DNA of 64,000 nt from NCBI GenBank assembly GCA_009767595.1, contig VSDK01016261.1:251021-315020 (forward strand). Reading direction: 5' to 3'. Positions 1-11,281 of the stretch are shown here, piece by piece (position 1 is the first letter of the stretch; every line of letters begins with the position of its first letter). The stretch is from Symbiodinium kawagutii (lineage: Eukaryota; Sar; Dinophyceae; Suessiales; Symbiodiniaceae). Below the pieces are notes generated by a model that did not search any database, was not told the DNA's origin, and worked only from the letters and a program-made list of their open reading frames with translations. The position numbers were made by a program, and so were the translations under genes.

Positions 1-1296
1 AGAATAATGAATAATATTATTTGATTAATAGGTTATCGTTATCGCTATTGACAAGCCTGTCATGGTTTGTGAACCATGGTGAATGACTAGTGATTGGTCA
101 TGGTTGATACTTAAAACATATTTATGGTTGACGCTCGTTTTTGTATTGCTGGCAGTTATCAAACAATCAAGGTTGGTTAGTACAACTATGGTTGGTTTGT
201 ACAAATGACTACTAACTAACCAACCATATTTTGTATTAGTGACAATAAACTAAGCTGTTGTTTTGGTTAGCACAATGGCAACCATGGCTGTTCCTTGGAA
301 AAAAATGGGGTAGATTGCAGCGTGGATACCGTTCATAGTACTGGCTCTACACATGGTATCATTGACTGATGTTGAAGTGAACTATTGGGTATTTGCCGTT
401 CATGGTAAATAAAGTAGAGATTCAAGGATAGATATAACCAGGCTACCACCTTGCAGCTTTTTCACAGCTAATCATGGCTTAAGCCAGGAACGGTTGTTTT
501 TTTTGTGCAGCGAGGGGTGTGTAACCACAGATAGCGGTTAATCCCTAAGTTGCGGATAGTCTCTGAGTGATTTCAATAGGTTGCATCCCCGCCCACTGTC
601 TCCAGCCCACTCCCCATCGAAAACTTAGGCCGCCCCCACCGTCAAGCCAGCTCATAAGCAACCATCATGATTGAATAGTTGTTGACGATCATGGCCAAAG
701 AGCATGCGTTATCATTGACCACTATTAACCACCATTGACCTGTCATTGACCATCATTTAACCAGCATTTCACATCATGCTTCACAAATCATTTATCTCTC
801 TTAGCCACCATTCAATGTCATGGCTCGTGAACTCTTCGGTTCAATCATGGTGAGCGCAAGTCAATAGCCATGTGCTAGCGATTTTGTTAACCATCAGTCA
901 TCCATCATTGGCTGGTCAATTACCATTATTAGCCATCATGTTTCACAAATCACTCATGGTACACCCATATCAATAGTCCCCTTTGTTTTGAAGGTAATTC
1001 GAACGTTGTTAAAGGTAAACTGGCGTTGGTTTGTGAGTGCAGATCTACATCACTTCAAATACCATGATTAACCAGCATCAGTTTGCAACAGCCAGTTTAA
1101 ACCATCACTACCAATCATTAATCATAGTAAGCCATCTTCATCAACCTTTGTTCCAATTGGTAGATCCATGATTCAATGAATCATCAAACAGAACCAGCCA
1201 TTAATGATCATTAAATCATTAACCATCATTTACAATCATTAACCATCATTTAACCATCATCCTTGAGCATCATTAAGCCCATCCTCAACTGACGTC
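1..1296. other. Noncoding: G/T-type then A/C-type degenerate repeats
   Basis: TCATGGTTGATAC-type motifs at 60-210; AACCATCATT/CATTGACCACC motifs dense at 660-1270, ahead of the first exon island. No ORF or RNA gene recognised. Confidence 0.7.
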
Positions 1297-1374
1297 AACG
1301 AGCCGCCGCCAAGGTAAAGCTGCTCTTGTCCAAAGGCGCGGCATTGTCGCTGCACGGCTCTCGCTGGCCTTGCA
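1297..1374 (+). CDS. Candidate exon, ankyrin-repeat-like fragment
   Basis: GC-rich island in AT-rich surroundings. The frame AAKVKLLLSKGAALSLHG resembles the end of one ankyrin repeat and the start of the next (the KLLLSKGA type). In-frame TGA just upstream means it must be an internal exon or chance. AG candidates lie at 1300 and 1312. No clear GT donor was identified; the frame stays open to about 1420. Upstream DNA is CCATCATT-type and downstream DNA switches to GTTGAAG/GATGG-type, as around other exons. Confidence 0.35.
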
Positions 1375-1578
1375 GTGACCGGGGGGTTGGGCTGCAGGGT
1401 GCGGTCACATATTTCTGAGGTGAATAGTTTGGTTCAATGTTGAAGTGTGTAGCAAAAAGAAAATGATTTATGCTGATGGTGTTTCATGAATACAGCAATA
1501 TATACAGGGTAAGTATGCCCAAAGTAATTACTTCATAGTGGTTCATACCGGATTGAAACCAACAATACCACCAATATA

Positions 1579-1689
1579 AGGGTTTCTCAAGGCATAGGGA
1601 ACCCCAAAAAGCGTTAGTTTTTCCAAACATGTTTATATCAACGGATGATAAGGGGGAGGGGGTCCCCGATTTTTTGGGAACCACCCATG
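1579..1689. mobile_element. Family A inverted-repeat element, diverged
   Basis: GGGTTTCTCAAGGCATAGGG with AACCCC at the left; GGGGTCCCCGATTTTTTGGG with AACCACCCA at the right. Confidence 0.5.
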
Positions 1690-2489
1690 TGGGTGAATGT
1701 GATAATGATGATGGTACTGTTGATTGCAGGGTGGTGGTTTTTAATGGTCACAGGTGGTTTACATTTTGTTTAACTGGGTGTAACCCAGGGACACTATGCA
1801 AGAACCTAGAATTGATTTGATTTGACTGGGTCTGAGTTAATTGGGTTGATGGCAGCCTGGAATTGATGATGAATGATTTCGTTTTGGGGAGGCAAAATCA
1901 TGAAGAGATATAGAACCATAGTCCCAGGTATAAACTTACCCTGGAATTCCAACGGTGCCATTGTTTTAAGAGATTTAACAGTAACACCCAGCAAGGGATT
2001 CAATCTACCAAAAGGATCGGCCATGTTGTATTCATGGCGGTTGAATCCTAGGGAATTGGCAATGGATGGTTCAACCAGATTTATGGATTGCTTGTGGAAT
2101 ATCGAGAGTGAGGTATTTGTGTCTACAGCAGTGACAATGATTGACAATTGATCATGTCTTGCACTAAACAGTGGCCCTCGAAAACCACTTTTAGCTGCCG
2201 TCAATGATTTGAAAAAGCTTGTGTCAACCTTGGATATCATCGAGAAACACCACTATTCAGTATCATCAGCCAGCCACCATCATTAACCGTAATCATTATC
2301 CAGTACATAGTTGTCCGCATGGATCATTCACAATGAGCATCATTCACAATCATTAGCCACCTTCAATCACCAACGCCAACCATGATGAAACATCATTCAC
2401 CATCAGCCAAGCCTCAGCATGATCAACCATCATGACGAATTCACCACTCTGAATCCCGGAATATCGCCAGCACCATCTGAACCACTCAG
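1690..2489. other. Noncoding intron-like, polarity switch inside
   Basis: GATAATGATGATGG/GGTTGATGGC motifs to 1870, then CATCATCAGCCAGCCACC/AACCATGATG motifs at 2260-2420. An opposite-strand 144-codon frame (1806-2240) has no supporting features. Confidence 0.55.
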
Positions 2490-2609
2490 GAACCGCTCCT
2501 GGGAATCCCCACGGGTGCTGACAGGCGCCAACCCCCGGTTGCAAGACAAGCGCGGCCACGATCCCCTGGTGAAGCTGCTGCGCCGAGCGCCTTCGCCAAG
2601 CCGTGGCTG
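2490..2609 (+). CDS. Candidate exon, ankyrin-repeat-like fragment
   Basis: 120-bp GC-rich island with acceptor CACTCAG|G and consensus donor CTG|GTGAGA. The frame contains GANPRLQDKRGHDPLVKLL, a good match to the ankyrin consensus (G-A-[DN]-x-N-x-x-D-x-x-G-x-[TD]-P-L). A partner exon of the same kind is at 1297-1374. It is probably an internal exon of a large + strand gene; intron lengths of about 1.1 kb are implied. Confidence 0.5.
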
Positions 2610-3668
2610 GTGAGAGGGGAGCGATTTTGAAGTCAGGGATGTCAGGGGTATTCCTCTAGCGTTTTCAAGGGCTTTTCGAGGGGAACCGATTTGGAGCTAG
2701 CAGCAGGGTTCGAACATGTTCTATCCAAATGCTCGTCATGAGATCTCCCAGGAGTGGCCACGTAGCTGGTGGCTATATTCATAGTGGACTTGTTTTGAAA
2801 TCTGGGCAAGAACAAACTACTCAGAACATTCTTTTTGCGGGGGCTGGAAACTTGGGTGGGTGAGCATAGCCTGATCAATGTGTTTTTTTCTCCTGTGTTA
2901 AAATCAATTGTCGACTCAACTTCGATGTAGCCATATGATTCACTGATGATTGGCCAATGTGATAGATTCACCATTGTTTGAAACAGAGACGTGAGCCAAT
3001 CAGTATCCATCATTTCCACTATGACTTCGATTCTGAACCCTACGTTCAACTGCTGGTTACGAATCCCGACAAATCCGATAAACCATGATAAACCATATGA
3101 ATACCATATTAAACCATTTGATTCGCAATCGTTCAGAATTATTGGACATGAGTAGCCATCTACACATGCCGATCACCTATACAAGATTCCTCATGACTCA
3201 AAACTCTAGCCACAACTGATCATAAACCGACTTGTTGTCCCAGCTATGGAGAAAAATTCTTTGCCTAAACATGCCATCAACTATGCCGGATTAATTCACA
3301 AGAGTTGATGCCCAGTCCCAGTTGACAAGCAGAGTTTACAATTTGACAGGGGTAATTAACAATAGTTCACCATTCATTAACACTAATCAACATTAATCAA
3401 TATTAGTCAGTAGTTCATCATGAATCAATTCGACGATAGTTCAACATGAATTAACAATAGTTCATCATATATAGTATTGTAGCCATCATCAATCAACTCC
3501 ATGGGCATACGCAGCAATTACTTGACTACTATAGTATAGTTACTATATGTCACTATATTGATCCCAGTTAGCAACCAACTAGAGTTAACCATGTTAACAA
3601 GGGTTGATTACTTCAATCGCAGCTATGAGCTAAGTTAGCCAACTAGGCCAAGGCCGCTCTATACATAC
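2610..3668. other. Noncoding, no gene supported
   Basis: A - strand frame (2642-3049) lacks recognisable motifs. 3060-3500 is A/C-type (AAACCATATGAATACC, ATTAATCAACATTAATC), and 3520-3560 is rich in ACTATAGTATAG. Confidence 0.55.
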
Positions 3669-3796
3669 TTGCCGAAAGTTCTCGGCTTCACAAGCGCTAA
3701 GGATTTCCATGTTCCGGCAGACACCTGCGTTGGGCACCCTGGTGTGGCGGCTGTTGGGGTCCGAGTGTCTTGCAACCTCTGGGATACTGCACGAGG
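3669..3796 (+). CDS. Candidate exon, unknown product
   Basis: The open frame runs LPKVLGFTSAKDFHVPADTC and continues through GHPGVAAVGVRVSCNLWDTARG. It is GC-richer than its surroundings and sits between an AC-rich upstream zone (3360-3500) and a GGTTGATAATGG-type downstream zone (4030-4190). Boundaries are not fixed: the GCAG at 3720 could also be the acceptor. No family recognised. Confidence 0.33.
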
Positions 3797-5354
3797 GATA
3801 TTACCAGTAATAGTAGATATAACGACATTGCCCCTCAAACATCCAAGAAATTGGTAAAAGTCTCAAAATAATAGGCATTAATCCCAAACAGATAGGATAA
3901 TTGAGTGGATAATTGAAAGTCAATGTATACGCTGGTGATTATTAACCGATTTCTAACCAGGGGGCACCACTCTGTCCAGGCCAGATAGGGCTTAGATTCT
4001 AGGGGCTTACTAGCAGCCTCTTGGATCAACAAAAACAAATGGAGATGTGGTTCATGGAAATTCGTGAAAAAGTAGTTCCTAATGGGAAGCATACGCAAAT
4101 GGTTCATGGACAGTGATGGACATGATAGATAATGGTTGATAATAGGAAATTCTGCCTATGGCAAATAATGGTACGTAATGGGTTTTGGCTGCTCTCATCC
4201 GTTCCCCATTGCCTTCGTGTTTACCCTTTTTAGGGGACCAGAGTAATATGTACATAAGCTGCTAGCCGTGTAGCGGAGCTAATTGCAGGGATGATTGATC
4301 ATGCTTATACACTTCTTGAATCTAACATGGACCTTGGCCACATAATCAAGCCTAATTGGACCTACCAGTATTGGTTTCAGTTGCACTATTGATAAACCAC
4401 CTAAAGTTGCAACCACAGTTGCCCCCATTATATAGCATCATTAGCCTCAGGGAACCATACACATGCACATTTATGTGTCATTGAACCCTACTATCGCAAT
4501 AATTGAATACCCCGCAATAAAGTTACCCATAGCCAAGCAGAATTATTGCTATCAAACCAGTTTTGAATCTCTCTAAGATGTATTCCTGCCACACTTGCCC
4601 CCAGCATGAGTCTTCATTGTGATAATTTTTCATGGCATCACTGTCTATAGCGATACAATTGCCAAGCAGTAGGGTAAAATATAAATGGATCGTTTTTCAC
4701 TATTTTTTTGCAACTGGATCCCTTCAATGGTTGCTCCCTGTGATCGGTGTTGATTGAGGTCAAACACAGTGGTGATTCTAGCTATGGTCATTTGGACCAA
4801 GAACCCCATTGGCGTTTCCAAAACTACCCGATGATCATTGTTGATTCATGTTGCTATTTGAATATTGAATTTACGTTCTATTGGTTTTGTTGTTTTGATA
4901 GGATCGTATTTTGATATTTTTTCTGAACTTTGTTCAGAATTGCGGTTTTGCGAACTAACCAGGAAGAGGACAATTCAACATGTATAGCTGATTTTCCTAT
5001 TAGAACTGGTCATATTGAGCTGCCAAACTAGTTTCCCAGAGCATACATGGCATACACGTAAGACAGACATCACCACACTACCATTGTTCCAGAAATGTTT
5101 GATGGGAAAATTTGCAGGAAACCCCTAAAATTGATTAAAATTGATGGTCATAACCATGGTTTCCCTGTAGATGTTCTATTATTGTTGGCCATTATTCCGA
5201 ATTGTTCCCAATTTTGGTTGTTTATGAACCACCATCACCAACCATTAGCCATTGGCACTATGGCACTGAACATCATAGGTAACCATTAACCGTTGACATC
5301 AGTGTTCCCTGTACCGCCATTCACATCCCGTGGCCATTTCCCATGCATCCCAAG
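3797..5354. other. Noncoding, no gene supported
   Basis: AATGGTTGATAATAGG-type at 4030-4190, then unstructured AT-rich DNA, then ACCACCATCACCAACC at 5225-5290. Confidence 0.6.
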
Positions 5355-5480
5355 GACCTCTACTGTCGCCATCCCCGTGCGCAGGCGGTCACGTGGCATG
5401 TGCAGAACAGCCACTGCTTGGCTGGCCCGGAGTTGTGGGGGAACCCTGGGAGGGGAGCGCCTGGGAGGGGAGCCGGGAGG
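5355..5480 (+). CDS. Candidate exon, unknown product
   Basis: Acceptor ATCCCAAG|G and donor GGGAGG|GTATGA delimit 126 bp (42 codons, phase 0). The frame begins DLYCRHPRAQAVTWHVQNSH and continues through LAGPELWGNPGRG. Another frame (GPLLSPSPCAGG...) is also open, so frame choice is uncertain. Flanked upstream by ACCACCATCACCAACC and downstream by GTTAATGGTTG-type sequence. Confidence 0.35.
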
Positions 5481-6142
5481 GTATGATGGTGAGGGTTAAG
5501 AAAGCATCGTTGAAGCGTGGTATCATCGGCTGCGTTTAACCACCATGGGCCTGGATGGTTCATGAGGATTAGAGGTTGGCTCATCAGCTGTTAATGGTTG
5601 TCAATGATGGTGAATTATGATAGTTATTTTGATATCCTGCTTATTAAGCTGGTCGCGGCTGAGGATGGCCAATGGATGTTGACCGGCAATGGCTTACACT
5701 TGGCAGCGCGCTAATGTTTGAAGCCGGTAAATGATGACGACTGACTCGCCACTGACGCTTAATAGTGGGGGTCATGATGCTTCATCAATTGATGCAGAAA
5801 CATTGTTGATGATCGTGATGGGTCACTATATAATGGTTTGTGAATGGTGGTGATGGTGTATAGTCGTGTATAGTGCCTAGTGAAGGTTTTTGATCATTTA
5901 CTCATGGTGCTGATGATGAGTAACGATAGTTGATGATCGCATATAGTGGCTACAGTTCATTGTGCTGGCTTATCTCTGAGGTATCACCCCAAGCTATAGA
6001 TATGATCCTGAAGATGTTGGTATTTCATGGTAGTTCATGGTATTTCATGGTTTTTCATCACATGTCATCATGTCTTTGCCGGTTTATTACCTTCAGAGCG
6101 TTCATTTCCCGTTGGTTTTTTTCGGTTTATCCATCCCCCGGC
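5481..6142. other. Noncoding G/T-type repeats
   Basis: GTTAATGGTTGTCAATGATGG-like motifs, ATGGTGGTGATGGTG and GCTGATGATGAG to 5935; then a short triplicated TATTTCATGG run (6020-6055). Confidence 0.6.
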
Positions 6143-6197
6143 GGAGTGCAGCGCTCAGCTCAGGGACACTGGGGAGATGACGCTGGAAGATGCCAAG
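6143..6197 (+). CDS. Candidate short exon with consensus GTGAGT donor
   Basis: The frame AECSAQLRDTGEMTLEDAK ends at a strong donor, AAG|GTGAGT (6198). The acceptor is uncertain; AG candidates lie at 6144, 6156 and 6161. GC-rich and protein-like, but too short to assign to a family. Confidence 0.35.
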
Positions 6198-6887
6198 GTG
6201 AGTACTGCCAAGGGAAGGGTGAGCAGTAGCGACATGGCAGACATGTCCAGCCCCCATGGGTTTTTACAGCTGGAGCATCAGCGCAGGGTGACTCTATAGT
6301 CACTGTTCAAAATGTGCAACTTAAGTATGTTTCGTATGATTACATGAATGTGTATGCAACCGTATGCGCCTAGAATGAGATGCTTTTATTTTGCAACGTT
6401 ATTTTTGCTGATGAGCATCATGCTCATGAAAACACAATTTTTGGGGTAACAATACTTGTATTGTAAGCACGTTTTATTCATCAGCTCATAGCCAACTAGG
6501 AGCTAGTTGTCGCTTATGTGTGTTTGATCTCCTTACTGATCAACGGCAACGCTCAACCGTAGCCAAAGAGTGGCACCATTCATCGCAGACCATACAGTTC
6601 CGCATAGTCAACCATGGTGCGTCAACCGACCGCCAGCGCTGTCACCGGACTGTCATCAACAAACATCACAACGTTGTCCCGGGACCATGGAAAACATTTG
6701 AACACATCGTTGATGGTATCAGTAACACCACCAGATGACAACCAGCACTGCAGCTCCATGTTTGATCCTTTTATTTCAGGTCAATAATCCTTTCCTAAGG
6801 TCAGAAGTTGCACAGCTGGTTGCAGTGCCAAGTCACCAACTTTCCCAACCTGGTGCCCTACCAGCACCGGTCCTGACACTTCTCCAG

Positions 6888-7011
6888 GTGTCGGCCGAGA
6901 ACCTCCCGGACTGCGTGGGCTTCTCCATCCATTCCCAGGGCTCCCCGGATGTGGCGCTGGAGGGCGCGGCGGCTGCACCCACAGCCAGCTCCAAAACGCA
7001 ACGTGGCGCAG
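6888..7011 (+). CDS. Candidate exon, unknown product
   Basis: Acceptor CACTTCTCCAG|G and donor GGCGCAG|GTGGTA delimit 124 bp. The frame begins VSAENLPDCVGFSIHSQGSP and ends in an Ala-rich stretch (EGAAAAPTASSKTQRGA). High GC against an AT-rich background. No family recognised. Confidence 0.45.
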
Positions 7012-7197
7012 GTGGTAGAAATCAGTAGCTTAGGTCAAGAGTGGAGATAGTGATGGTTTCAAACCTATGATGGGTATCAAATCAGAGGTTCAGGATGGCT
7101 CAGGTCAAGAGTAGAGATTGCATGGCTTAACGTGTGGTGGTTGTGGGGATGATGCTGGTTGCTGGCTCCCCCGTGGCCCACGGTGCCGCCCCCCCAG

Positions 7198-7292
7198 GTA
7201 CTTCGTGCGTCACCACGGGGGCGGCCTCTCAGAGGTGGCGGCAGCGCAGCGCCGTGCGCAGCGCGCCGCGGCCCTGGCGGCGGGCACGGCGG
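7198..7292 (+). CDS. Candidate exon, truncated by assembly gap
   Basis: A strong acceptor, CCGCCCCCCCAG|G, opens a very GC-rich stretch. One frame reads YFVRHHGGGLSEVAAAQRRA and continues Ala/Arg-rich. Another (TSCVTTGAASQRWRQ...) is open and would match the phase of the preceding candidate exon. The exon runs into a run of N, so its end is unknown. Confidence 0.35.
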
Positions 7293-7399
7293 NNNNNNNN
7301 NNNNNNNNNNNNNNNNNNNNNNNNNNNNNNNNNNNNNNNNNNNNNNNNNNNNNNNNNNNNNNNNNNNNNNNNNNNNNNNNNNNNNNNNNNNNNNNNNNN
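7293..7399. other. Assembly gap (107 N)
   Basis: Run of N interrupting a GC-rich candidate exon. The right flank is G-rich (GGGGAGGGGGGATGGGATGG), which may explain the failure to assemble. Reading frames printed across it are not meaningful. Confidence 0.99.
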
Positions 7400-9132
7400 G
7401 GGGAGGGGGGATGGGATGGGATGGAGGGGTGGGGTTGGGGGGGAGGGCGTGGGTGGGATGGGATGTTTGATTTGGGGATGCCATCCAATCGTGAAGTCCG
7501 GTGGCGACTGACAACTTGGCTGGAGGAAATTTGTATCACCATTGCTCCGTGGGATTCCAACTGTGCCATTGTTATACCCTCAAGTACCAGGTGTCTAAAT
7601 GGGACCCCTAGATCCCTCCCCCTGAAATTAGACTCTTTTGTTTGAGGCCCTCATCTTAGACCTTTGAGATCCTCATGTTACATCACCTTGTGTGGGATGG
7701 ATGATGATGGTGATGGTGATGACCATATTAGAACTTCACGGGACATAATCGTTGGCTATACTTGTATGAGTCTGTGCCATGAGGGTCCGCTGTGTATTTT
7801 CTAAAGACCAATGGTCGGTTGGATGTGCGTGGTCTAGCACACGATTGGGAATGAACCCTGCATGTGAGGGCACGTTCACATGATCTGGTATCGTATTTGA
7901 TGGATTGCGCACTGCAGAAGGTCTAAAATCAGGTCCTTCATGATAAGCCTGAAGAAAAGTGGCTCAACATGGGGTAAACCATTAAAGGACCGCCTAAATA
8001 TTGTAAATTAGACATAGCCCTGCAATCAATCAGATTTGCATCACATAGCACGCTATCATATCACATCGATCAACCCAATATTTTTAACGAGAAATAGCAT
8101 TGCTTAAGTGAAATCCATTCTGCAATAACCGTTGTAGAACCTTATGGGTGGACAAAAACTATTATTGATCATCACCCACCCAAAATACCCAACAATCCAA
8201 AGAAGCAGGGGTTGGACACCACACAAGGTCTAAAATAATGTCCTTCATGATAAGCCTGAAAATATCATTGGCTCAACATGGGGAAAACCAATGTAAACCA
8301 TTTAAGAACCCATGTCAAGAACCAAAGGACACCAAGTACATCTAAGGGCACCTAGGTAGAACACGAAAAAATACCAAACATCGAAACACACCTCAAAGAA
8401 AAAGTAAAATTATGAGGTATGTAGATGTATGTAGCGTGGATATACATGGTTTCAAAAATACCCATATCCCAAAACCAGACAAAACCTGAGTATCCAAACA
8501 ACCACCCCAAATAGTCGTATTAGTATTAGTTGAATGGATTTTGTTTGGATGGCTTTGGATGGTTTCGGTTTGTATTTTGTGAAGGTAGCAAAGGGCTGAG
8601 TGATCTCGTGTATCATCACGCTCTACCCTTCATCATGGCAAGACAAATATTTACAAAAAACATAAGTCGAAAGATATGATTTTAGACCCGTGCGCCCGGG
8701 GTGATAAGGCCCTTGCAATTGGTGGTTTTTTTAAGAGAATACCATTTTAGACCCAGTTTTGGGGGTCTAATAAACAGTGATGGACCCCCCCCGGCTTGAT
8801 GGTTTCCATGTTTTTTTACCGCGACAAGCCAGCTGGTTGAACTCAGGAATGCTTAATCTACCGAGGGTCGACCATCGTCTCCTTGTGGTAGAATAGAATG
8901 TTTTCGAGGAATGACTTGACATCAGTAGGCATTATGGACTGTAATGAATCCCAAATTGACCACTCAATCATAATGATGAACCATCAAATCACCGTGATTA
9001 CTCATTGTCGTTCCATCATTTTCGTATACTTACAACCCCATCCTTTAAAATCCCGAGCCATCAGTCACCACTAACCATGCTTAGTCATCGCCATCATCCA
9101 CCCTTGAACTCCCCATAGGCCGTTCCCCCCAG
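7400..9132. other. Noncoding after assembly gap
   Basis: G-rich GGGATGGGATGG at 7400-7465, GATGATGGTGATGG at 7690, the direct-repeat pair (7920/8227), AGACCC-rich stretches at 8680-8790, and A/C-type motifs from 8935 to 9110. No gene supported. Confidence 0.55.
7920..8300. repeat. Pair of about 65-bp direct repeats 307 bp apart
   Basis: GGTCTAAAAT...GTCCTTCATGATAAGCCTGA...GGCTCAACATGGGG occurs at 7920-7985 and 8227-8292 with about 80% identity. The intervening DNA is AT-rich with no ORF. Confidence 0.75.
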
Positions 9133-9251
9133 CAACGCCAGCAACCCTTGCGCTGTGGCGAGGCTCCCCACATGGCCGAAGTGCCAGAAGCGCCACCGGA
9201 GCCGCCGCTGCCGGAACTGGAGACGGAGGGGGAGAACGAAGAGGAAGATAT
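9133..9251 (+). CDS. Candidate exon encoding a Pro/Glu-rich acidic segment
   Basis: The acceptor TTCCCCCCAG opens a frame QRQQPLRCGEAPHMAEVPEA followed by PPEPPLPELETEGENEEED, ending near GT donors at 9252 or 9255. The low-complexity acidic composition suggests a disordered linker. It is flanked by the clearest motif-polarity switch in the first 10 kb: CCATCATT/CACC upstream, TTGATGATGGTC downstream. Confidence 0.45.
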
Positions 9252-9829
9252 GTGGTGGCCACTTGGTGGCATTCATTTGATCTGGCTGGTGCTGCTTGGA
9301 ATTAATCTGATCTTATTTGATCTTGGTACTGAAGAAGAGCCACTTGGTCGGAATGAAATTTATTTGATTTGGTGGTTGGGAGGGAGCTAAGGAGCCAAGT
9401 TGCAATGGTCCATAGTGGTTGGATTTGTTTGATGATGGTCAATGGTTGTTGGTACGAAAGAAGAGCCACATGGTGGATTTGTTGAAAAGTCAATGGTAGT
9501 TGATGATGAGTATTTAGTGGCTGGTGATGGTTGACTTGGTGCAATTATTTGATTTGTGGTCGATGGTGGTTGCTGTATGAATAATGTTGTTGTATAAGTG
9601 GTTGATACCGGGAGAGAACTAAACTACTTTGTGTTTTGGCTTGTTGGCATTAAAAAAACATGTTCAAGCATATGGCCTGTTTAGTTTGTGATTTGCTTGG
9701 TGGCTAATGATGTTTGATCATTTTTGATCTAGTTGAAGCCACCTGCTGTTCCAACCTATCAACCGTTTGTTGAAAAGCCATCAGCCAGCTACGTGCGTTG
9801 CGTGTCAATCAGGTTGGTTGAAGGCTGAT

Positions 9830-10045
9830 ACCGGCTCATCCTGTAGCTGTTTCGCTGTTTCAAGAGGGCTTGCCACAGAGTGATGCTTTCAAACATGTGC
9901 TAGTGAACCTTCCTGAACGTAACTGGGTAACGGAATCGCACCACTTCACAGGGATAGAGCCGACCTGGCCAATAACTTGCAGGGTTTCGACCAAGAATAA
10001 ATAGCACCGCTATCGTTGTAGCTTTTCTCAGAGCAGCGCTTTGCC
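9830..10045 (+). promoter_or_regulatory. 5' flank of TPR gene copy 1, shared with copy 2; possible spliced-leader relic
   Basis: The 5' flank from about 9830 is recognisably homologous to 56560-56810 upstream of the paralogue (CCGGCTCATCCTGTAGCTGT in both), so the duplicated unit includes upstream DNA. At 9839-9864 the sequence TCCTGTAGCTGTTTCGCTG...TCAAG can be aligned with gaps to the spliced leader (TCCGTAGCCATTTTGGCTCAAG). Where copy 2 has AAGAATGAAG encoding the signal-peptide Met, copy 1 has AAGAATAAATAG, removing the start and adding a stop. Confidence 0.5.
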
Positions 10046-11281
10046 ATGGAAAACCCGGCATCACCGGAGACTTTCTTTGGCAGCAAAGGTTACTTCGAAG
10101 GAGGCAGGCTGAAGGCGCAGGGCTATACCTACATAGATGCCTTGACCATCCAGCACGAAGCCACTGGCATTAAGATGTGGGCATGCGCCATTGATGTCAG
10201 AGAACATGCAGGACATCAAGGTTTGCGCGAAGGAGATCGGGTCCTTTTTCACTACACGCCTGAGGATGCCTTCAGAAAGATCACAAGCCTCGAAAATCCA
10301 AAGCTCTTGGCCCCGCTGGATGAAAACCGCAAAGATAGCTACTTCGGTTTGGGTATCTACGCCACAATGAAGGCACCGCACCAGTGGAACTCAAGAGCAG
10401 AGGTTCTAGTCAACAACTATTACCCTACCGCTGACAACTTTCGGGAGAAAAAAGGTGTGGAATTGCCAGAGCCAGATGTTCCTTTCAATGCTGCCCTCAA
10501 TGGTGCGATTGGAGACTACGTCAAGGGCCAGTACAATGGCAAAGCAGACTGTTGCATCCCACTGATAGTGGATGAGCAGGTGTCAAAGAATGTCATGGAA
10601 GAAGTCACGGATGGCCCGTTGATGCCGAACGGTAGAAAGAGGCTGAAAGGCCGCAATTGCTTTGACGAGAGGCAGCCTTCCTGGCGCGATGTGTGGCTAG
10701 TGTCGATCTACGAACAAGCTCGCGCTCAGAATCTGGGAGTGAAAGATGCCCAGCAATCATCCACCGAGATTGTGCAGATTTTAGAGAAGCGGCTTGAGAC
10801 CGACGAGTTGGTCCAGAATTTGGCCAAGTACGGCATCCAGAACTACCGGGAAATCCGGAAGAAGCTCTTGGTGAAGGTCATCGAGGTGAAGCCTGCGGAC
10901 AGTCATGCCTACAACAATCTGGGCGCTGCACTCTCTCCTGGGGAGACGGTGCAGGTGCAGCTTCGGACTGGCCCCAAGACTTTCAACAAAAAGGACTTGT
11001 ACCTCGAAGCCATCAAGTTGGACAACAACAACGCGAATGCCTACAACAACCTGGGCAACCAGCTCTCTCCTGAGGAGACAGTGCAGGTGCAGCTTCGGAC
11101 TGGCCCCAAGACTTTCAACAAAAAGGACTTGTACCTCGAAGCCATCAAGTTGGACAACAACTACGCGAATGCCTACAACAACCTGGGCATCGAGCTCTTT
11201 CGTGAAGAGACAGTGCAGGTGCAGCTTCGGACTGGCCCCAGGAGTTTCACAAAGGAGCAGCTCTTGAATTGGCGGAAGTAG
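10046..11281 (+). CDS. ART-like domain plus TPR-like repeat protein, copy 1 (411 aa, no signal peptide)
   Basis: Uninterrupted 411-codon ORF, a near-duplicate of the protein at 56711-59107. Residues about 36-175 contain LFHYT (His69) and GLGIYAT (Tyr105), an arrangement reminiscent of the His...Tyr core of ADP-ribosyltransferase folds; this domain call is inference from motif shape only. A charged linker follows (residues 176-283). From residue 284 come TPR-like units of 44 residues in which AYNNLG (helix A) and LYLEAIKLD (helix B) are separated by an inserted segment ETVQVQLRTGP. There are two full units and one truncated terminal unit; units 1-3 are almost identical in DNA, implying recent duplication. 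The ATG at 10046 is chosen because an in-frame TAG lies at 10019-10021. The upstream stretch TTTTCTCAG resembles a trans- or cis-splice acceptor. The paralogue's signal peptide is absent here. Substrate and partners are unknown. Confidence 0.85.
   Translation: MENPASPETFFGSKGYFEGGRLKAQGYTYIDALTIQHEATGIKMWACAIDVREHAGHQGLREGDRVLFHYTPEDAFRKITSLENPKLLAPLDENRKDSYFGLGIYATMKAPHQWNSRAEVLVNNYYPTADNFREKKGVELPEPDVPFNAALNGAIGDYVKGQYNGKADCCIPLIVDEQVSKNVMEEVTDGPLMPNGRKRLKGRNCFDERQPSWRDVWLVSIYEQARAQNLGVKDAQQSSTEIVQILEKRLETDELVQNLAKYGIQNYREIRKKLLVKVIEVKPADSHAYNNLGAALSPGETVQVQLRTGPKTFNKKDLYLEAIKLDNNNANAYNNLGNQLSPEETVQVQLRTGPKTFNKKDLYLEAIKLDNNYANAYNNLGIELFREETVQVQLRTGPRSFTKEQLLNWRK

Noticed and set aside
7077-7645. 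Long frames across the assembly gap
   Set aside because: They pass through 107 undetermined bases; length is artificial.
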